Shown here: positions 11,411 through 24,217 of the stretch, in pieces
How the letters are laid out: each line of letters starts with the position of its first letter
How positions within the stretch are numbered: the stretch's first letter is position 1
Assembly: GCA_013076295.1 (NCBI GenBank)
Contig: RQOL01000863.1
Span: 2,732,180-2,796,179, forward strand
Direction: 5' to 3'
DNA: 64,000 bases
Source of the DNA: Sanderia malayensis
Taxonomy: Eukaryota > Cnidaria > Scyphozoa > Semaeostomeae > Pelagiidae
Made by a program: the position numbers and the translations under genes
Notes under the pieces: model-generated
The model's input: only the letters and a program-made list of their open reading frames with translations
Databases searched by the model: none
What the model was told of the DNA's origin: nothing

Positions 11411-11878
11411 CAAGCGTCTTGTTGCTAGAGTGTCTTGCGAGCCAAATGGTTTGCTGGTAGGCAGGATCTTTGAGCTGAATTCTCTGTTTTGAAGAGACGC
11501 TTGGAAAGAACTGTGATCCTCCAGAAATATTGATTATTGATTCAATCTAAAAGACATTTCATAAAATTTTAATCATATTAATTAATAATCTTGCATATCC
11601 CTGAATGGTTTCAATTTCATTTTTGTAGAATTTTTTGTAGGTTTCTAAATCTTTGCAAAAAGTTATTTTTTGAAGCTATTATGAGACAATTCATCAAAAT
11701 TTGGTGTTGATAGTAATTCTGTTTACACGAAGAACTAGGTGAGAATCACTTGGTTGTCAAGTTGAACTGGTGCCATATAAGAGTTCAATGATTGTTGTTC
11801 ACACGAGCTCCCAAGGAATTGACCCGAATTGAAGCCGCTACTTCCAAAGTTCGATTATCGAACAGACTCGAATATACA

Positions 11879-11884
11879 ATAAAG
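11879..11884 (+). terminator. Candidate polyadenylation signal AATAAA
   Basis: A canonical aataaa lies about 685 bp after the stop of the Tyr-rich secreted gene and upstream of the next gene on the same strand. It is the best-placed signal, but a hexamer alone is weak evidence. Confidence 0.4.
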
Positions 11885-11999
11885 ATTATGTTTTAATTAC
11901 TCTATAAATTGGGTATAATATGCACCAAGTAATAATATGTATGTTTCAATCTGTCGAGGTTTATAATTGATTATTTTGAGATCTGTTGTTTGGAAGACG

Positions 12000-14900
12000 A
12001 TGAATAAAAGTTTAATTTTAAGCGAAGTCTTTGTGATTTTCCTTACTTGTTTCATACTTGCATTTCAATGGATTGAAGCAGCTGATGCCAAAAATAAAGG
12101 TATGACACTGGAAAAATATCATCATTTGTATGTTATCATTTTCTTCTCAATATCCAGGGACCTTTTTCCAGCAGTGGGGTCAACAGATTTCGTAAACTTT
12201 ACTATCTTATGAACTTGAATTCTATACGAAACACCTGTTAAAGATTGTTATTCGTGGTCTTTTCATCTGAAAAGTTCTTGACTTTCGCTCTTCATTCAAT
12301 GATCTTTACTCTTTCTTTATTTCTTGATCATAAACAAACGTCAGTATTACCCTTGACTTATATTTACAATTATGAATGCTATTAGACTACAGATGTTCAA
12401 TAAGATTCCATTATAAGTAAGTATTGTAAGTGGTCTGATCAGAATTATTGAAAAGAATGCAAGTTAATCAGCCTTCACATGTCGATATTTCTTTGATTTT
12501 TGAAGTAATCTTAATTTTTCGTAGATGTGAAAGTCTTAGCAAAGATGAACAAGCTTGCAGTTCGCGAAGAACCAACCGTATCCATGCCCATTTTACTTAC
12601 GTATCTGAACATAAAGAAGCAGACGTCAAGGAATGGCTCACTTGGCTACAACAACACATCATATCATTCGTATTTGGCACACAAATTGTCTGCTGCAGGG
12701 AACGAATCAAAGAGCTGGAGCAATGCAGGACGGTTTGCTGCTCCTTCAAAACTGAACCCGAAGGCAAGAAATGCGACTGACCCAAGGCTTGCACATGATG
12801 GTAAGCTTAAAGCTGTTAAAAAGCCTCGTCGCAGAATAGAACATGCAGCGAAGAAGCATAAGTATGTGTCCAAGACGAAAGCGAAGAGAAACAAGAGACA
12901 TAAGAAGAAGCATAAAAGATTGAAGAGTAGAAGGAAGATGAAATATAAAGTGTTTAGGAAGAAGTACAACTATCCTATGAATAGTAGATATCATGCAAGA
13001 CAATCTCGATTTGAAGATGAAAGTTATCCTCGTTATGAGGAGGACCAGAACAAAGACTTCTATGTACCATTTGAATATCGGTTTCCAACTCGACCAATCA
13101 TACGCTATCGTATTTTTCGAGAGCCATTTTACAACACTTATGATCATGATGACAATGAAGATGATGACGAAGCTGATGATGAAAGACGCGACTTTATTCC
13201 TCAGCCTCGTAAAGCAGAAAACGAGTTTATCGGTCATCAAGGACAGAAAAGAAGCGCATATGCTCCAATCGTATCCGCTGTGCAAAGTATGGATCAAAGT
13301 GAGACCGCGTTGTTTAACTCCATATTAGGCAATCATCATGATGCGAGTGACGTAGCCCAAGATGTGAACAACGAAATTTCGAGTTACGCCGCTTCGCCAA
13401 GTAATTTTGAATTCTACAATAACCCAACGTATTCCCAAGATATGTATTTTGAAAAGGATAATGTGGCAGATGGTCCACGGGAGTTCACAAGCACTCGGAC
13501 AACGACAAGAAAACCGACTGATGATCAGGTTGACCCATCAGAAATTGTTGATAATGAAGAAAAGCTCTTATCATTGGTCGAGAAAGTCATTGCGAAACAG
13601 AAAAAACAAAAGCACCAAGCAGCCTCGCATCCACCAACCAGTAAAAGAAAGCCTCAGACTACTATGACGATTGGTGATGCAAACGAGGTTTTTGGAGGTG
13701 GTCTTACTTCTGGACAGAAGAACAAAATGAGACATGCGGAAAACAAAATTGGTGGAAATTTGAAGAATAAACACAAGTTGGCTGCAAAGTTTAAAGTTGG
13801 TCCTTTTGGTCGAAGGATAATAATTGAAACAGCGGGAAATGGCTACAATGAAGATGATGCGTTACTGGATTCGCTGAAGAAGATTAAACCTAACAAGATG
13901 GTGTCATCTTTGATACAGTCGTCATTTTCAAATGGAAATAAGAAACACCTTCGTGACTATAAAGATGTAACTGGAATAAGAAAGAATAATTTCGTGGATT
14001 CGTCTACTGGAACTGGCTCCAAACTGGAAAGTCAGAACAAGGTCGGAGCTGGATCAGATGGTGATGAATTGCATTGGTTTAAAGGAGACAGCGTGGCTGG
14101 TGCAACTAGATCAAATGGAGATGAGGTGAATTGGTTCAAGGGAAACAGCTTGGGAGCAAGTGAAATGTCAACATTGCACGAAACAGGTGACAAGAAAGAG
14201 ATCGACGGTAAAGATGGGAAAGAGGCTACTGGAAAAGACGAACAGAATGAAAGAGAGGCAGCGGCAGCAGGACCTTCTCCTGAGACAAAAGTTTCTTCAC
14301 AAAATGGCGCCAACAATGACCAGCAAACTCAAATAGCAGGTATCTATGCCAATTTCATGTTGTTTTGATATTTGAATATTTTCTTTTTTATTGCTGATGG
14401 CATGATTGACTTTTTTCGGTATAGAAAACGCGCCAGTTGCATCCAATTCAACAGAAGAGGAAGATAATCTTGATTGGTTTGGAAAGCCAATGCCACTAAA
14501 GGAGCCAGATGAGATCGAGTCATCGGAGCCACCTCAGCATGATTCACGTCCACCGGGTTGGAGAATCAAGGATTACTACCTCGATGATAAAAATGCTTCG
14601 AATTGGGAACAAATACGCTCCGCGTGGACCAATAAGAATGGCACACAATTCGTGTTTAATAACAAGATTGGTTACAATCCAAATTACGATCCAAAGAAAG
14701 ATGACAACCAGCCACGTATTCAGTTTCTTAATGGAATAACAATGCCCACATTGCCAACCATGGCAGCGCCGACTGATATACCCGTGTTAATGCATGGAGC
14801 TGGCGAGGAGAATGATGATGATGATGATGAGCTAGCACAACAACAGCAGCAACAACAACAACAGCAACAACAACAACAGTTGCCACAGCAGCAAGGGAAG

Positions 14901-17398
14901 ATGCGTCCAACAATGAAACCAACTCAGGCTCCACCATTTGGACTACGTTATCCCTGGCAATGGCATAATAGAAAGCCTTTAGGTGGTCGCTATCCAGGTG
15001 CAAGACTTCATTTTCATGGGAGAGTTTCGCGACCGGCATTGGTAACAACTAGAATTCCGTTGGTCGTCACGAAAAGGCCACATGATGGTGAAGGTGCTGA
15101 TGGGAAGGTTGATAGCGCTAAGGGTGGGGAGAAGAAGCCGGGAGACGCGAAGATTGCGCAGGGTGTGAAAGGAGAAGATTGGAAGGGTAATCAAACTGTA
15201 TCTGGGAATGGAAGTAAAGTGAATGGTAGAAAGGAAGATGAAATAAAAAATGATGATAAGAAGAAAGAAGAGAGTAAGAATGAACATGATAATAAAAAAG
15301 AGGATGAAAAGATTGAAAGTAGTAAAGAAAGTAAAGAATCTCAACATAACAATGCAGAAAATAATAATGTACTTGGTGAATCAATGAAAGCATCGAATGA
15401 GACAGAAAAGACTGTGAACGCAACTGATATAAAAGAAGAATCAGATGAAACAATAAAGAAAGAAAATAATGCCGAAAATGTTACAGCAACAGCATTCACA
15501 CAGCCGCCATCAGAACTGCCTATATTAAATGAGCCGACAACAAAAAGTGTGGAGAATTACCTGCCTGCTGTTAGGCCACCAATTGAAGCGAGTACACAAC
15601 AGGGGAATTCAACCAATCAGAGGCTTGGACCAGCTCAACAGGCTGTTTATACTAACGAGTCAACTAGCAATCAAGCTGCTACACAGGAAGTAAGTCAACA
15701 GCTGACTAGCGCGGAGGAGCAGAAGTCGTTTGGTGTTGGAAATAAGAACCAGGAGATTGCAAAAGAGATATCTGCAAGCAGTTTACCGAATACCGAAAGT
15801 GTTGGTCAGAATCATCAGGGTATTGAGGCATTGCAGGCTCAGGCGGTTTCACCTGCTCCCACAGTGTCATCTCTTCCTATGGTATCATCCGCTCCTATTG
15901 TATCATCTCTTCCTATGGTATCATCCGCTCCTATTGTATCATCTCTTCCTATTGTATCATCCGCTCCTGCGACTCAAGCTACGAATGCAGAGAGTATGAT
16001 CAATCAATTTGGCGGTATGAACGAGGCAAATAGCGCCCAAAAATCCAGCCTCGTTCAAGCATACACCAGTGACGCAAACGCTAATCAGCGTGCCAAAGTC
16101 ATGGACACACCTTTGAGCCTGCTTGCGGAGTCTGTGAATGAGATCAGGCGAATTGCTAGTGAAACCCGCGGGACAGCTCAACAACTAGATGCTCCGAAAA
16201 GTAATTTGTCCACGTCAGACTTTACAGGATTCTCTAATATGAAAGAGAAGATCGACGAATATTTAAAGGCACATCAGGGCACAGAGCTAACTCTCGGCGC
16301 TGGAAATAAGAGCAGAGGTGCCTTGGAGACCAGTTCCAGTCAAGAAGGTGGTATAGTCCCTTCGAATGTTGGTGTCGCACCAACAACTGTCACTCTGATT
16401 TCTTCAACGTCTTTGGGAACCCAGCAAACTTCAACTCAGAAGCCGTTGCTCAGCACGCAAGTCAAGCCATTTGCTACATGGAGAATCGGGACTGTGTCGT
16501 ATGCAATCAGGCCAACTACCAACACACCAAGATCGGGTGCTATCCAGGAGCAAGTTAATAGAGAACCAGTTTATCTTGATAGCTACAGCTATCAGACAAA
16601 GCCATCACCTATGCATAGTACAAACGGAACAGTTGATGCGAGTGGAAGTAATGGATTGCAGGTAACACAAGATCAACAGAATCTTGTAGTCAAGGAATTG
16701 ACGCCACTGCAGTACCGTGTTCCTCCTACAACGCAGTCACTTAATCAAACAATGAAAGGAGTGCCTGCTGTAAGTTATGCTAATGTTGTTGCGACAAAAA
16801 GCCCTAGCACTGTGGGTATATTACGTCCTGCGACAACAATTAGAACTGCACTTTTGGGCTCACCCACTGAATCACAGCAAAGAACCACGCAGCAACATGC
16901 TCCTCCGTATAGCTACCAGGGTTTGGCTGCACAGAGCCAACCAGTTCATGAAACTGTGCATAATGACACTGCATCTTGGGAAGTGAGTCCAGGAGTTGAT
17001 ACAACGCCATCTTCAGCCTCGATATCAAAAGGAGACACGACTTCAGATGCTTATTTGAAAGAACATGGTGATAGATTAAACATGGATGATCTGTACTGGA
17101 CTGGTAAGATTCATTGCTTGTTTTTGCTGGTTTCGTGACAGCTTTTTATGTGTACACTGCATGCCTTATGCCCCTACAACAATATACACTATGTACATTA
17201 TCTATTACTAATGGTAAGTAAGACTCTTGAATATTGCTCTGTTGAAATATCACGGGATTGTGTGTTATTGCAAAGGTCTGAGACACCCATTGAAATTATT
17301 GTGTTATATCTGATTTGTAGATTCTTCAGAAGAAAAAGAAGAGATATGCAAGCAAGATAAAGGTAAGACAAAGTAGACATGCTCGTAGTATACCTCAT

Positions 17399-17436
<38 letters not shown>

Positions 17437-18510
17437 CCAATTGTTATACCTTATTAAGCAATGACTTGATCTATCTTGTTTTCTTTGATATTAGGGACGA
17501 ATGAAGTTTCGCATATCATGTGCTTTGGTGACAGCTTGACCCGGGGGTATTACAACAAAGGAAAAAACCACCATCCTTACACTAACAAGTTACAGTTTCT
17601 ACTCAATAAGCTGGACACAAAGAAATGCTACATTGTTGATAATGAAGGCAAAGATGGCGAGCTTGCATTTAGAGAGATGCCACGAAGATTGGAGTCACTT
17701 TTTAATGGAGGTATGGCTTTCTTTCCGACATTCATCTACTGCAGTCAAACCCGCATTGTTCGAACTCGTGTCATTCAAGATCTATCAAGTTTGAACGAAA
17801 TTCTCCGTCCCTTCAAGGATCACTAATGAACTGATTCTTATAAAACAAACCTCTATAATTTGATCTTTTTGTAATTCGAACATTTTCACGCTTCCCCAGG
17901 GTGTTTGAATTGGACAAAGTTGATTGTATGTACATGGTGGGAGGGAGTGGTCGTCATGGATAAAGGGATATAATGGTGCTTGTTAGGGCTAGGGCTAGGT
18001 ATTTGCTATATTGTAGTTTTTAGGAGATTTTTGCTTCTTTCTTTGTTTGCGTGTCTCTACTATTATGTCCATTTTTATCACTTCACAGATAAGAAAAACT
18101 ACAAATGGACTGTGATACTTGGTGGAACGAACGACATTTACAACAAGAAAGCAAAGCAGCGGAAATCAGCCGAGGAGATAACTCGCAACATCGTTGAGAT
18201 GCACGAGATTGCGTGGGCGCATCATTCGCGAACTGTCGCAGTTACGATTCCCGAAGTGTTTTGCGAGACCGAAGAGACTTGCGAAGACGCAAAACAGGAG
18301 CGCGAAAAAGTGAATTACGATTTACGAGCTTACGCCAATCAACACAAGGACAGGGTGATTCTGGTTGATTTGGCCGACATGCTCCAGCGATCGAATGTTG
18401 GCAAAGATATGGTAGGACAGTTCTTTGAGGGTGGCTTGCATCTTAGACCACGTGGCTACGAACGAATGGCTATTTATGTCTACGAGGGCCTTAGAAAAGC
18501 ACTGAGTTAA
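12000..18510 (+). CDS. Secreted disordered/mucin-like protein fused to a C-terminal SGNH (GDSL) hydrolase domain
   Basis: Six exons join in frame: 12000-12099, 12525-14339, 14425-17103, 17321-17362, 17495-17710 and 18089-18510, giving 1757 aa. Residues 1-33 are a hydrophobic signal or anchor (FVIFLTCFILAFQWIEAADA). A Lys/Arg-rich basic block (about 110-160) and an acidic stretch follow. A possible processing site, GQKRSAYAP, comes next. Then there is a long Gln/Ser/Thr-rich region with a polyGln tract near 14,830 and repeated WFKG/DWFG motifs. The last 210 or so residues are an SGNH hydrolase. Block I is CFGDSLTRGY (nucleophile Ser), block II NEGKDG, block III LGGTNDIY and block V GGLHLRPRGY (His). 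The Asp usually three residues before that His is Gly here, so activity may rest on a Ser-His dyad or be altered. Family members hydrolyse esters of lipids or O-acetylated glycans; the substrate here is unknown. Every intron is phase 1. Confidence 0.8.
15861..15966 (+). repeat. 36-bp coding repeat (VSSLP/VSSAP)
   Basis: The period is 36 bp, alternating tcatctcttcctat and tcatccgctcct, about three copies. It encodes alternating VSSLPMVSSAPI units inside the disordered region of the SGNH fusion gene. High nucleotide identity between copies suggests recent slippage. Confidence 0.85.
17399..17437 (+). repeat. (CAA)n microsatellite in an intron
   Basis: About 13 caa triplets in the 132-bp intron between exons 17321-17362 and 17495-17710. 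The triplet matches the Gln/Thr-coding repeats found in neighbouring exons. Confidence 0.95.
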
Positions 18511-19886
18511 ACAGTTGCTGCTTGATCTATCATAACTACTCCCCTCCCAGTCGTTAAACGGACATTGATTTTAGTCTGGTAAGATGTAACAGCTGTGAAC
18601 GAATTCAATGTAACTCTGACTCGCTTTTCAAGTTTATCACACAGACTGTGAGTTGGCCAAATAGAGCAGGTGGCCTGTAAGAGATGTAGAGAATGTATAT
18701 ATTAACATTATGAATATGTAACTCAAAATGTAACGTCGTATTATAGTAAATTGATGAATTCACTAAAGTCTTTTAAACTCTTTGAGTAATTTTTCTCTTT
18801 CTCTGTGGTTCAATTGTCGTTTATGACGTAACAAGCTATGGTATCAACAGCTTCGTGATATGTTGTTGTTGTTTCAACTGAGTGAAAAAGTGGGCGGGTC
18901 GCCACATGTTGGATTTGGATGTTCTTTCTTTAGTTAGGTGGCCTAAGTTATACTTGTTGGTTGAATTTGGTAGTAGCAGCTGATTAGAAGCTTTGACAAC
19001 TGTTATTACAAGGTAACTTTAAGTTATTTTATTTAGATATTGCAACCCGAACAGGTTGTTTATTCATTTTCATTTTCTTTTTATTTCTTTACTTCAGTGT
19101 TATTAGCATTCTGTTATCTTATTGTTACTACTACTCAAAATCAAACAGAATAAATTGTAAACGTCAAATCACGTCAATTGGGCACATGGCTTTGATAGCT
19201 CGATCCTGAGTTTTTTTCATGTGTCCATCAGCTTACTTAGTATCATTATATGGTTGCTCGTTTTTAATGTTCTTTTTGTAATTTTCGATCAGTACATGAA
19301 CTTGAACAACTATCTTAAATGACGTACCTTGTAATTAATGAATTTGCTGATAAACATTTATGATTTGATTTGAACTTTTTAGTCTTGCCTCAGTTGTTTA
19401 ATTTACTAGATTCATCCACGCCCCCTTGATATCCCATTTCGTTTCGCAGAGTGTATAGTAGTAGGCATACTGAATAAAAATAGCAGTTTGAATGACATTT
19501 TAAACCTGTTTATAATATTATGAACAACTCTTCGATCAAGTCAAAATACATTGGACTGCTTGAATTCAGTCTCTGTAAAAAAATCAACTTGTGTCAAGTA
19601 TCAAATTACTCAGACGTTAAATAATAGTATGCTTTGCTACTACAAGCTTAAAAATAGGGCTATTTATATTTTGAAAATCTCTTTTAAATCTTTGTCATGC
19701 TTTTCATCTAACTCTGCCTGATTGTTGGGGGCAGGGTTCCGAAAAAGCAAGCAGTTAAATTCAGTGTAAATATGTAGGTGCTAGCTTCTAGTCTCTATCG
19801 TCTGAGAACGTTAAGTCATTTTCGAACCTTGAAACATAAAAGTTGAAACTATAGTTTGATTGTATGTAAGTGCAGTTGCTTGGAAC
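18511..19886. other. Convergent intergenic region
   Basis: This lies between the SGNH gene (+) and the Pro-rich gene (-), whose 3' ends face each other. It presumably holds both 3' UTRs. There are candidate aataaa hexamers at about 19,148 and 19,471 on the + strand. No gene or repeat was recognised. Confidence 0.5.
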
Positions 19887-22800
19887 TTAATCCTTCCTGA
19901 ATTTCTTGTGGCTAAAACGGTGTGACTTTCGGCTGTGCTTTTTTGGTGCGAGTTTGGCTTTCTTTCCTGCTTTCTTCTTCTTGTATACTGGTGGTGGTGG
20001 AGGTGGGGGTGGTGGAGGTGGTGGTGGTGGCGGCGGTGGTGGTGGAGGTGGTGGTGGTGTTGCTGGTGTTGGAGGAGGCATTGGTGGTGGTGGTGGTGGC
20101 GGTGGTGGAGCTGGTGGTGGTGGTGGTGGGTAGTCTGGTGGTGGTGGTGGTGGCCCTCCAGGTGGTCCTGGTGGTCCAGGTGGTCCTGCTACTTCAACGA
20201 CTTTAATTTCCTTCTCCTTCTTCTTCTTCTTCTTCTTGTCATCATCTTCATCATCATCATCTTCATCATCATCATCTTTGTCATCATCATCTTCATCGTC
20301 TTTATCTTCATCCTCTTCTTCCTCATCTTCCTCTTCTGGTGCTTCTCCTCCACTTTTGCGTTTTCCGCTCTTTTCTTGGTCTGGCTTTTCTTCTTCTTGA
20401 TAAGCTTCCTCTTCCTCCCTTGTGATAAGCTCAGAAAGGCTTCGTCTACGACGCTGTCCTGATTTGATACGGGAATGAGAAGTTGTGTGAGACAGTGCAT
20501 GTTGTAAGTGAGGAGCATTAGGGGACTGAGATATTCTGTTTGTGGAATGACTTATTACAGTTCCACGGGTTTCACCTATGGATTAGAAAGAAAAGCGTTA
20601 GTGTTATTTCTTAGTTTAGTTCTTGTAGTAGTAGTTGTAGTTGTAGCAAAAGCATGTTATAATGTTATAATTATTAAATTACCAGAAAATTAGAATGCCA
20701 TGAACGTCAATGAAGAGAAAGGAACCAGCAGATGTTTTGTTATGAATATTTTATTACGCTCATACTTTGTTAATAATTATAATTATAGTAATGTTATTAA
20801 TTAAGTGTTAGTAAATAAATATCTTTTCTTCTCTTGTGATAAGCTCAGAAAGGCTTCGCCTACGACGTTGTCCTGATTTGATACGGGAATGAGAAGTTGT
20901 GTGAGACAGTGCATGTTGCAATTGGGGAGCATTAGGGGACTGAGATATTCTGTTTGTGGAATGACTTATTACAGTTCCACGGGTTTCACCTATGGATTAG
21001 AAAGAAAAGCATTAGTGTTATTTCTTAGTTGAGTTCTTGTGGTAGTAGTAGTAGTGATGAAGATAGTCATAATGAGATAGCAGTCGCGGTAGTAAGAGCA
21101 ATAGCATGCTATAAAGTTATAATTATTGAATTACAAAAGAATGCGGTGAAAGCCAATAAAGAGAAAAGGAACTATGTTTCGTTACGAATATTTTATTGCG
21201 CTAATAATTAGCGTTAATAATACTAATGATAATAATGTTGTTAATTAATCATTAATAAATAAGTGTTAAAAAGTTTATGATGTTAATAATATTAATTGTT
21301 AATTATTAACACATGTGTTAAGATGACATCTTGAGATAAAGTCTTTTTTTGAGATCCTTACCATTCTTTTTTGACTTTTTGTGTCCCTTTTTGGACTTCT
21401 TATGTTCCTTCTTTGCCTTTTTAACTTGTACTTTAACTTGTCTATCATCTTCTTCATCATCATCTCCATCATATTTTGCTTGTTCAAGTTCCTTCTCTTC
21501 CTCATCAGACTGGTATTGTTTCTGTTGCTGTTGTTGTTGTTGTTTTTGACCTGGTTGTGGTTGTTGTTGGTCATCTCCTTCACCCTCTTGGGCATCGTCG
21601 CCACCTTGTTCTGGTGCGGGTGTAGCCCCTTGTGGTGCTGGCGTTGTCGGTGCGGCTGGCTCCGGGGCTGGTGCCTCTTCACCGCTTCCTTGCTCTGGCT
21701 CTGGCTCAGGTGCTGGTGCAGGTGCTGGTGGTGGTGGTGCTCCACTGCCTTGGTCTACTGGTGGCTCGGGTGCTACTGGCAGAGGTGGTGGCATTTGTGG
21801 CTGTGGTGGCATTTGTGGTGGTGGTGGGAATGGTTGTGGCATTGGGAATGCTGTAATTACAAGATTGAAAGATGAAATTATTAACAAGGGTCTTAAACTG
21901 TGAGTGTTTTTGGCAAGGGTCGATCCGCACTGATCTGGTATTACTTTGTGTTCAGCTACATTATACATAAACAGTGTGTCATTTTGCTACTGATATTTGT
22001 ATCTACTAGATAGGTCACTATATGAATGTGATTTGGGGCGCTTAAACTACTAACCAAGCATACAGCTTTGTAAAATAGCTAATTACTCACGTGGTTGCCC
22101 TGATCCAGCTGGAGGCGTATCGAATTTTCCATCTTCTTCGTCCATTTTGCCGTCAGCAGGGAATGGTGGTGGAGGATTTTGTGGTGCGACAGGCGGAAGT
22201 GGGTATTGTGGGAATGGTGGTGGTGGGGGGAATTGTGGCGGCACTGGGCCTGGTGGCGGAATGACCGGGCCGGGTGGGCCGGGTGGAGGCACTGCTGGAG
22301 GTGGCTGAGCTGCTGGAGGTGGCCCTGGTGCTGGTGCTGGGGCTTGTTCAGGCTGTGCTGCGGGGGGTGCTTCAGGTTGTGCCTCTGGCTGTGCTTCTGG
22401 TTTTGCCTCTGGCGCTGCTTCTGGTTTTGCTTCTGGTTGTTCTCCTCCCTGTGGTTGCTGAAATGATTTTTAAAACAGCCAGTCAGCCATTGCTTCACTA
22501 AGTTTCACTTTTCAGAATAAGATGATTGCAAAGGAAGGTATAGAGATGTGAAAAAGATATAAAGCAAACCTGTTCTGGAACATCTTGTTCCTTTTGTACT
22601 CTCGATTTGTGGTGTCTCCATTTCTTGTGCGATTTCTTGTGCTTGTGTGCTGACGAAAAAGTGGTAAACAAATATAGCAAACAAATGAACAAAGAAAAAA
22701 GATTGTTAATTATATGTACAATTTTTATTGCAGGTCGAAAGGAGTTCCTCCAGATTTGAAAGAAAGATAAGGTTAGCTGAGCTTTTAATCATTTCTTTTA

Positions 22801-23446
22801 TCCATTATATCGGGCCAGGTACTTTTGTGAATATATTTTTCCATTCAATGCTAAATTCAATGGCCAACCAATTGAAACCTTTCTTATGATCATATGATCA
22901 ATTAAACAACCAATCAAACTGCATTTAGTAGCAATCTTTTGGATGTGCTGGAAAATCCCCTGGATTGAACTTTGTGGATTTTTTTACTTTTTTTTTACTT
23001 CTATGTGGAAATTCTCAAATAATTCTGTTTAAGTTAAGCCCTGAGTTAAGCTCTCTCCGCGACAAAAACAAATGAGATTTTAATAGATTTGGAAACCGTG
23101 AACTCTTTTAAGTGAAGTTTTTCGAATTATTTTGGCGACATAATTGAAAATGCAGAGAAAGTTCAAATGTATAACTAACTAAAGCTATTAAAACTCAATT
23201 AAGTTAAGACAACTTGAAATCTCTGATAGTTTGATTTTAAGTTCTAAGCTGATTTATTATCGCTATTTTACGATTGTCTTACGTTTGGGCTTGTAAGGCT
23301 GGCAAACTGCGCCTCTGGAATTCGAACCCGAAGCGTTGTCGCGACTCACAAAAAGACAAAAAAATTAACAAATTGATATATTTGAGCTTACCGTTGATCA
23401 GGCCTATTACCAGGCAAGCTATAAGCAAAGTCGTGAGAATTCTCAT
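19887..23446 (-). CDS. Secreted Pro-rich/acidic protein with alternative last exons and collagen-like, polyproline tail
   Basis: Exon 1 (23392-23446) encodes a signal peptide (MRILTTLLIACLVIGLING). It is followed by 22570-22649 (His/Lys-rich KHKKSHKKWRHH), 22091-22457 (Ala/Pro/Gln-Glu repeats), 21362-21850 (Pro-rich, then polyGln, acidic and Lys-rich) and a last exon. Two last exons exist. The distal one (19887-20575) gives 559 aa in total and the proximal one (20808-20989) 390 aa; both join in the same phase. Each starts with a conserved segment containing RISQSPNAP, LQHALSHTTSHS and a furin-like GQRRRRSLSE. The distal exon continues through an acidic region to GPPGPPGPPGGPPPPPP, long polyproline and a basic tail. 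The short isoform ends EEKIFIY. The first three intron phases (1, 0, 1) match the gene at 29661-32934, its paralogue. A matrix or cuticle role is inferred only. Confidence 0.75.
20750..20755 (-). terminator. Candidate polyadenylation signal for the short isoform
   Basis: tttatt on + reads AATAAA on -, about 55 bases after the stop of the proximal last exon (20808). This is the expected position if that exon is used as a true terminal exon. Confidence 0.5.
21192..21197 (-). terminator. Duplicate polyadenylation signal after exon 4
   Basis: This is the second copy of the AATAAA from the tandem duplication. It lies about 120 bases after a stop at about 21318 that is reached if the exon-4 donor is not spliced (reading ...NGKDLKKRLYLKMSS). 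A third, intron-retention isoform is therefore possible. Confidence 0.35.
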
Positions 23447-24217
23447 CTTGAATGTAATCCGCTTTTAGCGGTGTAAAACTCTTTGAATAAAAACTGTGAA
23501 CAACGTAGCTTTTGTGTATCCGAGTATCCTAAAGATGATGCTTGCTGTAAAACAGATGATTTAATCGCAACGCGGTGATTTCGATCTGCTACGTAATCTG
23601 TAAACGATCAATGACCTGAGCCTTGTTCAATGGACCAAGATTAACTTGCTTGTAACCTGTTCGCTATTCATGACCAGTGATCAAAGCAGGTCCAAGGTTG
23701 CCTGATATTATCTGCACGCTGCCAAGGATCATAACGTCCACCTCGATTCAGTAAATTCATTATCACCTTTTACAGGTACGACCTCGCTATCACCTTTTGC
23801 AGGTACGACCTCGTTCACGCATCAACTTTCGACTGTTTGCGATATGAGTTGGTAAATTTACCCAAACAAATCGTGTTTGTAACTTGTGTCGAGTAAATTC
23901 TCGTGAAACTATCATCAATGCACCATAGGCTGTTTAAAATTAGCATGAAAGTTTACAAATTTACGGGTTTACGAATTCATTCATCTATAATTTCTCGCCA
24001 AACAGATTTCTATGCTAGATACATATACCCACAATCGCAATAATTTAAGATATTTCAAATAGCACCTCATCGCCATAACACGTGGCAATGTTTCAGGCCT
24101 CTATCACACATACGACAAGCATGCATTTACTCTCATTTCCTCTTGTCGCTTACGACTTATTTTATTGTATTACTTTGAAGCCCAAGCGAAAAGCTTTAGA
24201 ATACAGTGCAAACTAAA
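23447..24217. other. Promoter-side intergenic region, nothing recognised
   Basis: This is the upstream region of the - strand Pro-rich gene and the downstream region of the synaptotagmin-like gene. A short direct repeat (tatcaccttt tacaggtacgacctcg) occurs twice near 23,760-23,810. No exon was found. Confidence 0.5.

Larger units (their letters stand above)
20400..21250 (-). repeat. Tandem duplication (about 415 bp) carrying the alternative last exon
   Basis: Sequence 20400-20815 is repeated at about 20836-21250. The block includes the acceptor ctaatccatag, the exon core and the downstream AT-rich segment. The exon core is nearly identical between copies, while the intronic part has diverged. 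The copies also share a tttatt (AATAAA on the - strand). Confidence 0.85.

Noticed and set aside
19906..20462. Plus-strand polyglycine and Trp/Val-rich open frames
   Set aside because: They are the antisense of the polyproline and acidic exon on the - strand, where splice sites and phase support the gene.
23300..23345. Possible - strand tRNA gene (B-box-like ggttcgaattcc)
   Set aside because: No A box or cloverleaf could be drawn around it; it lies in the first intron of the Pro-rich gene.
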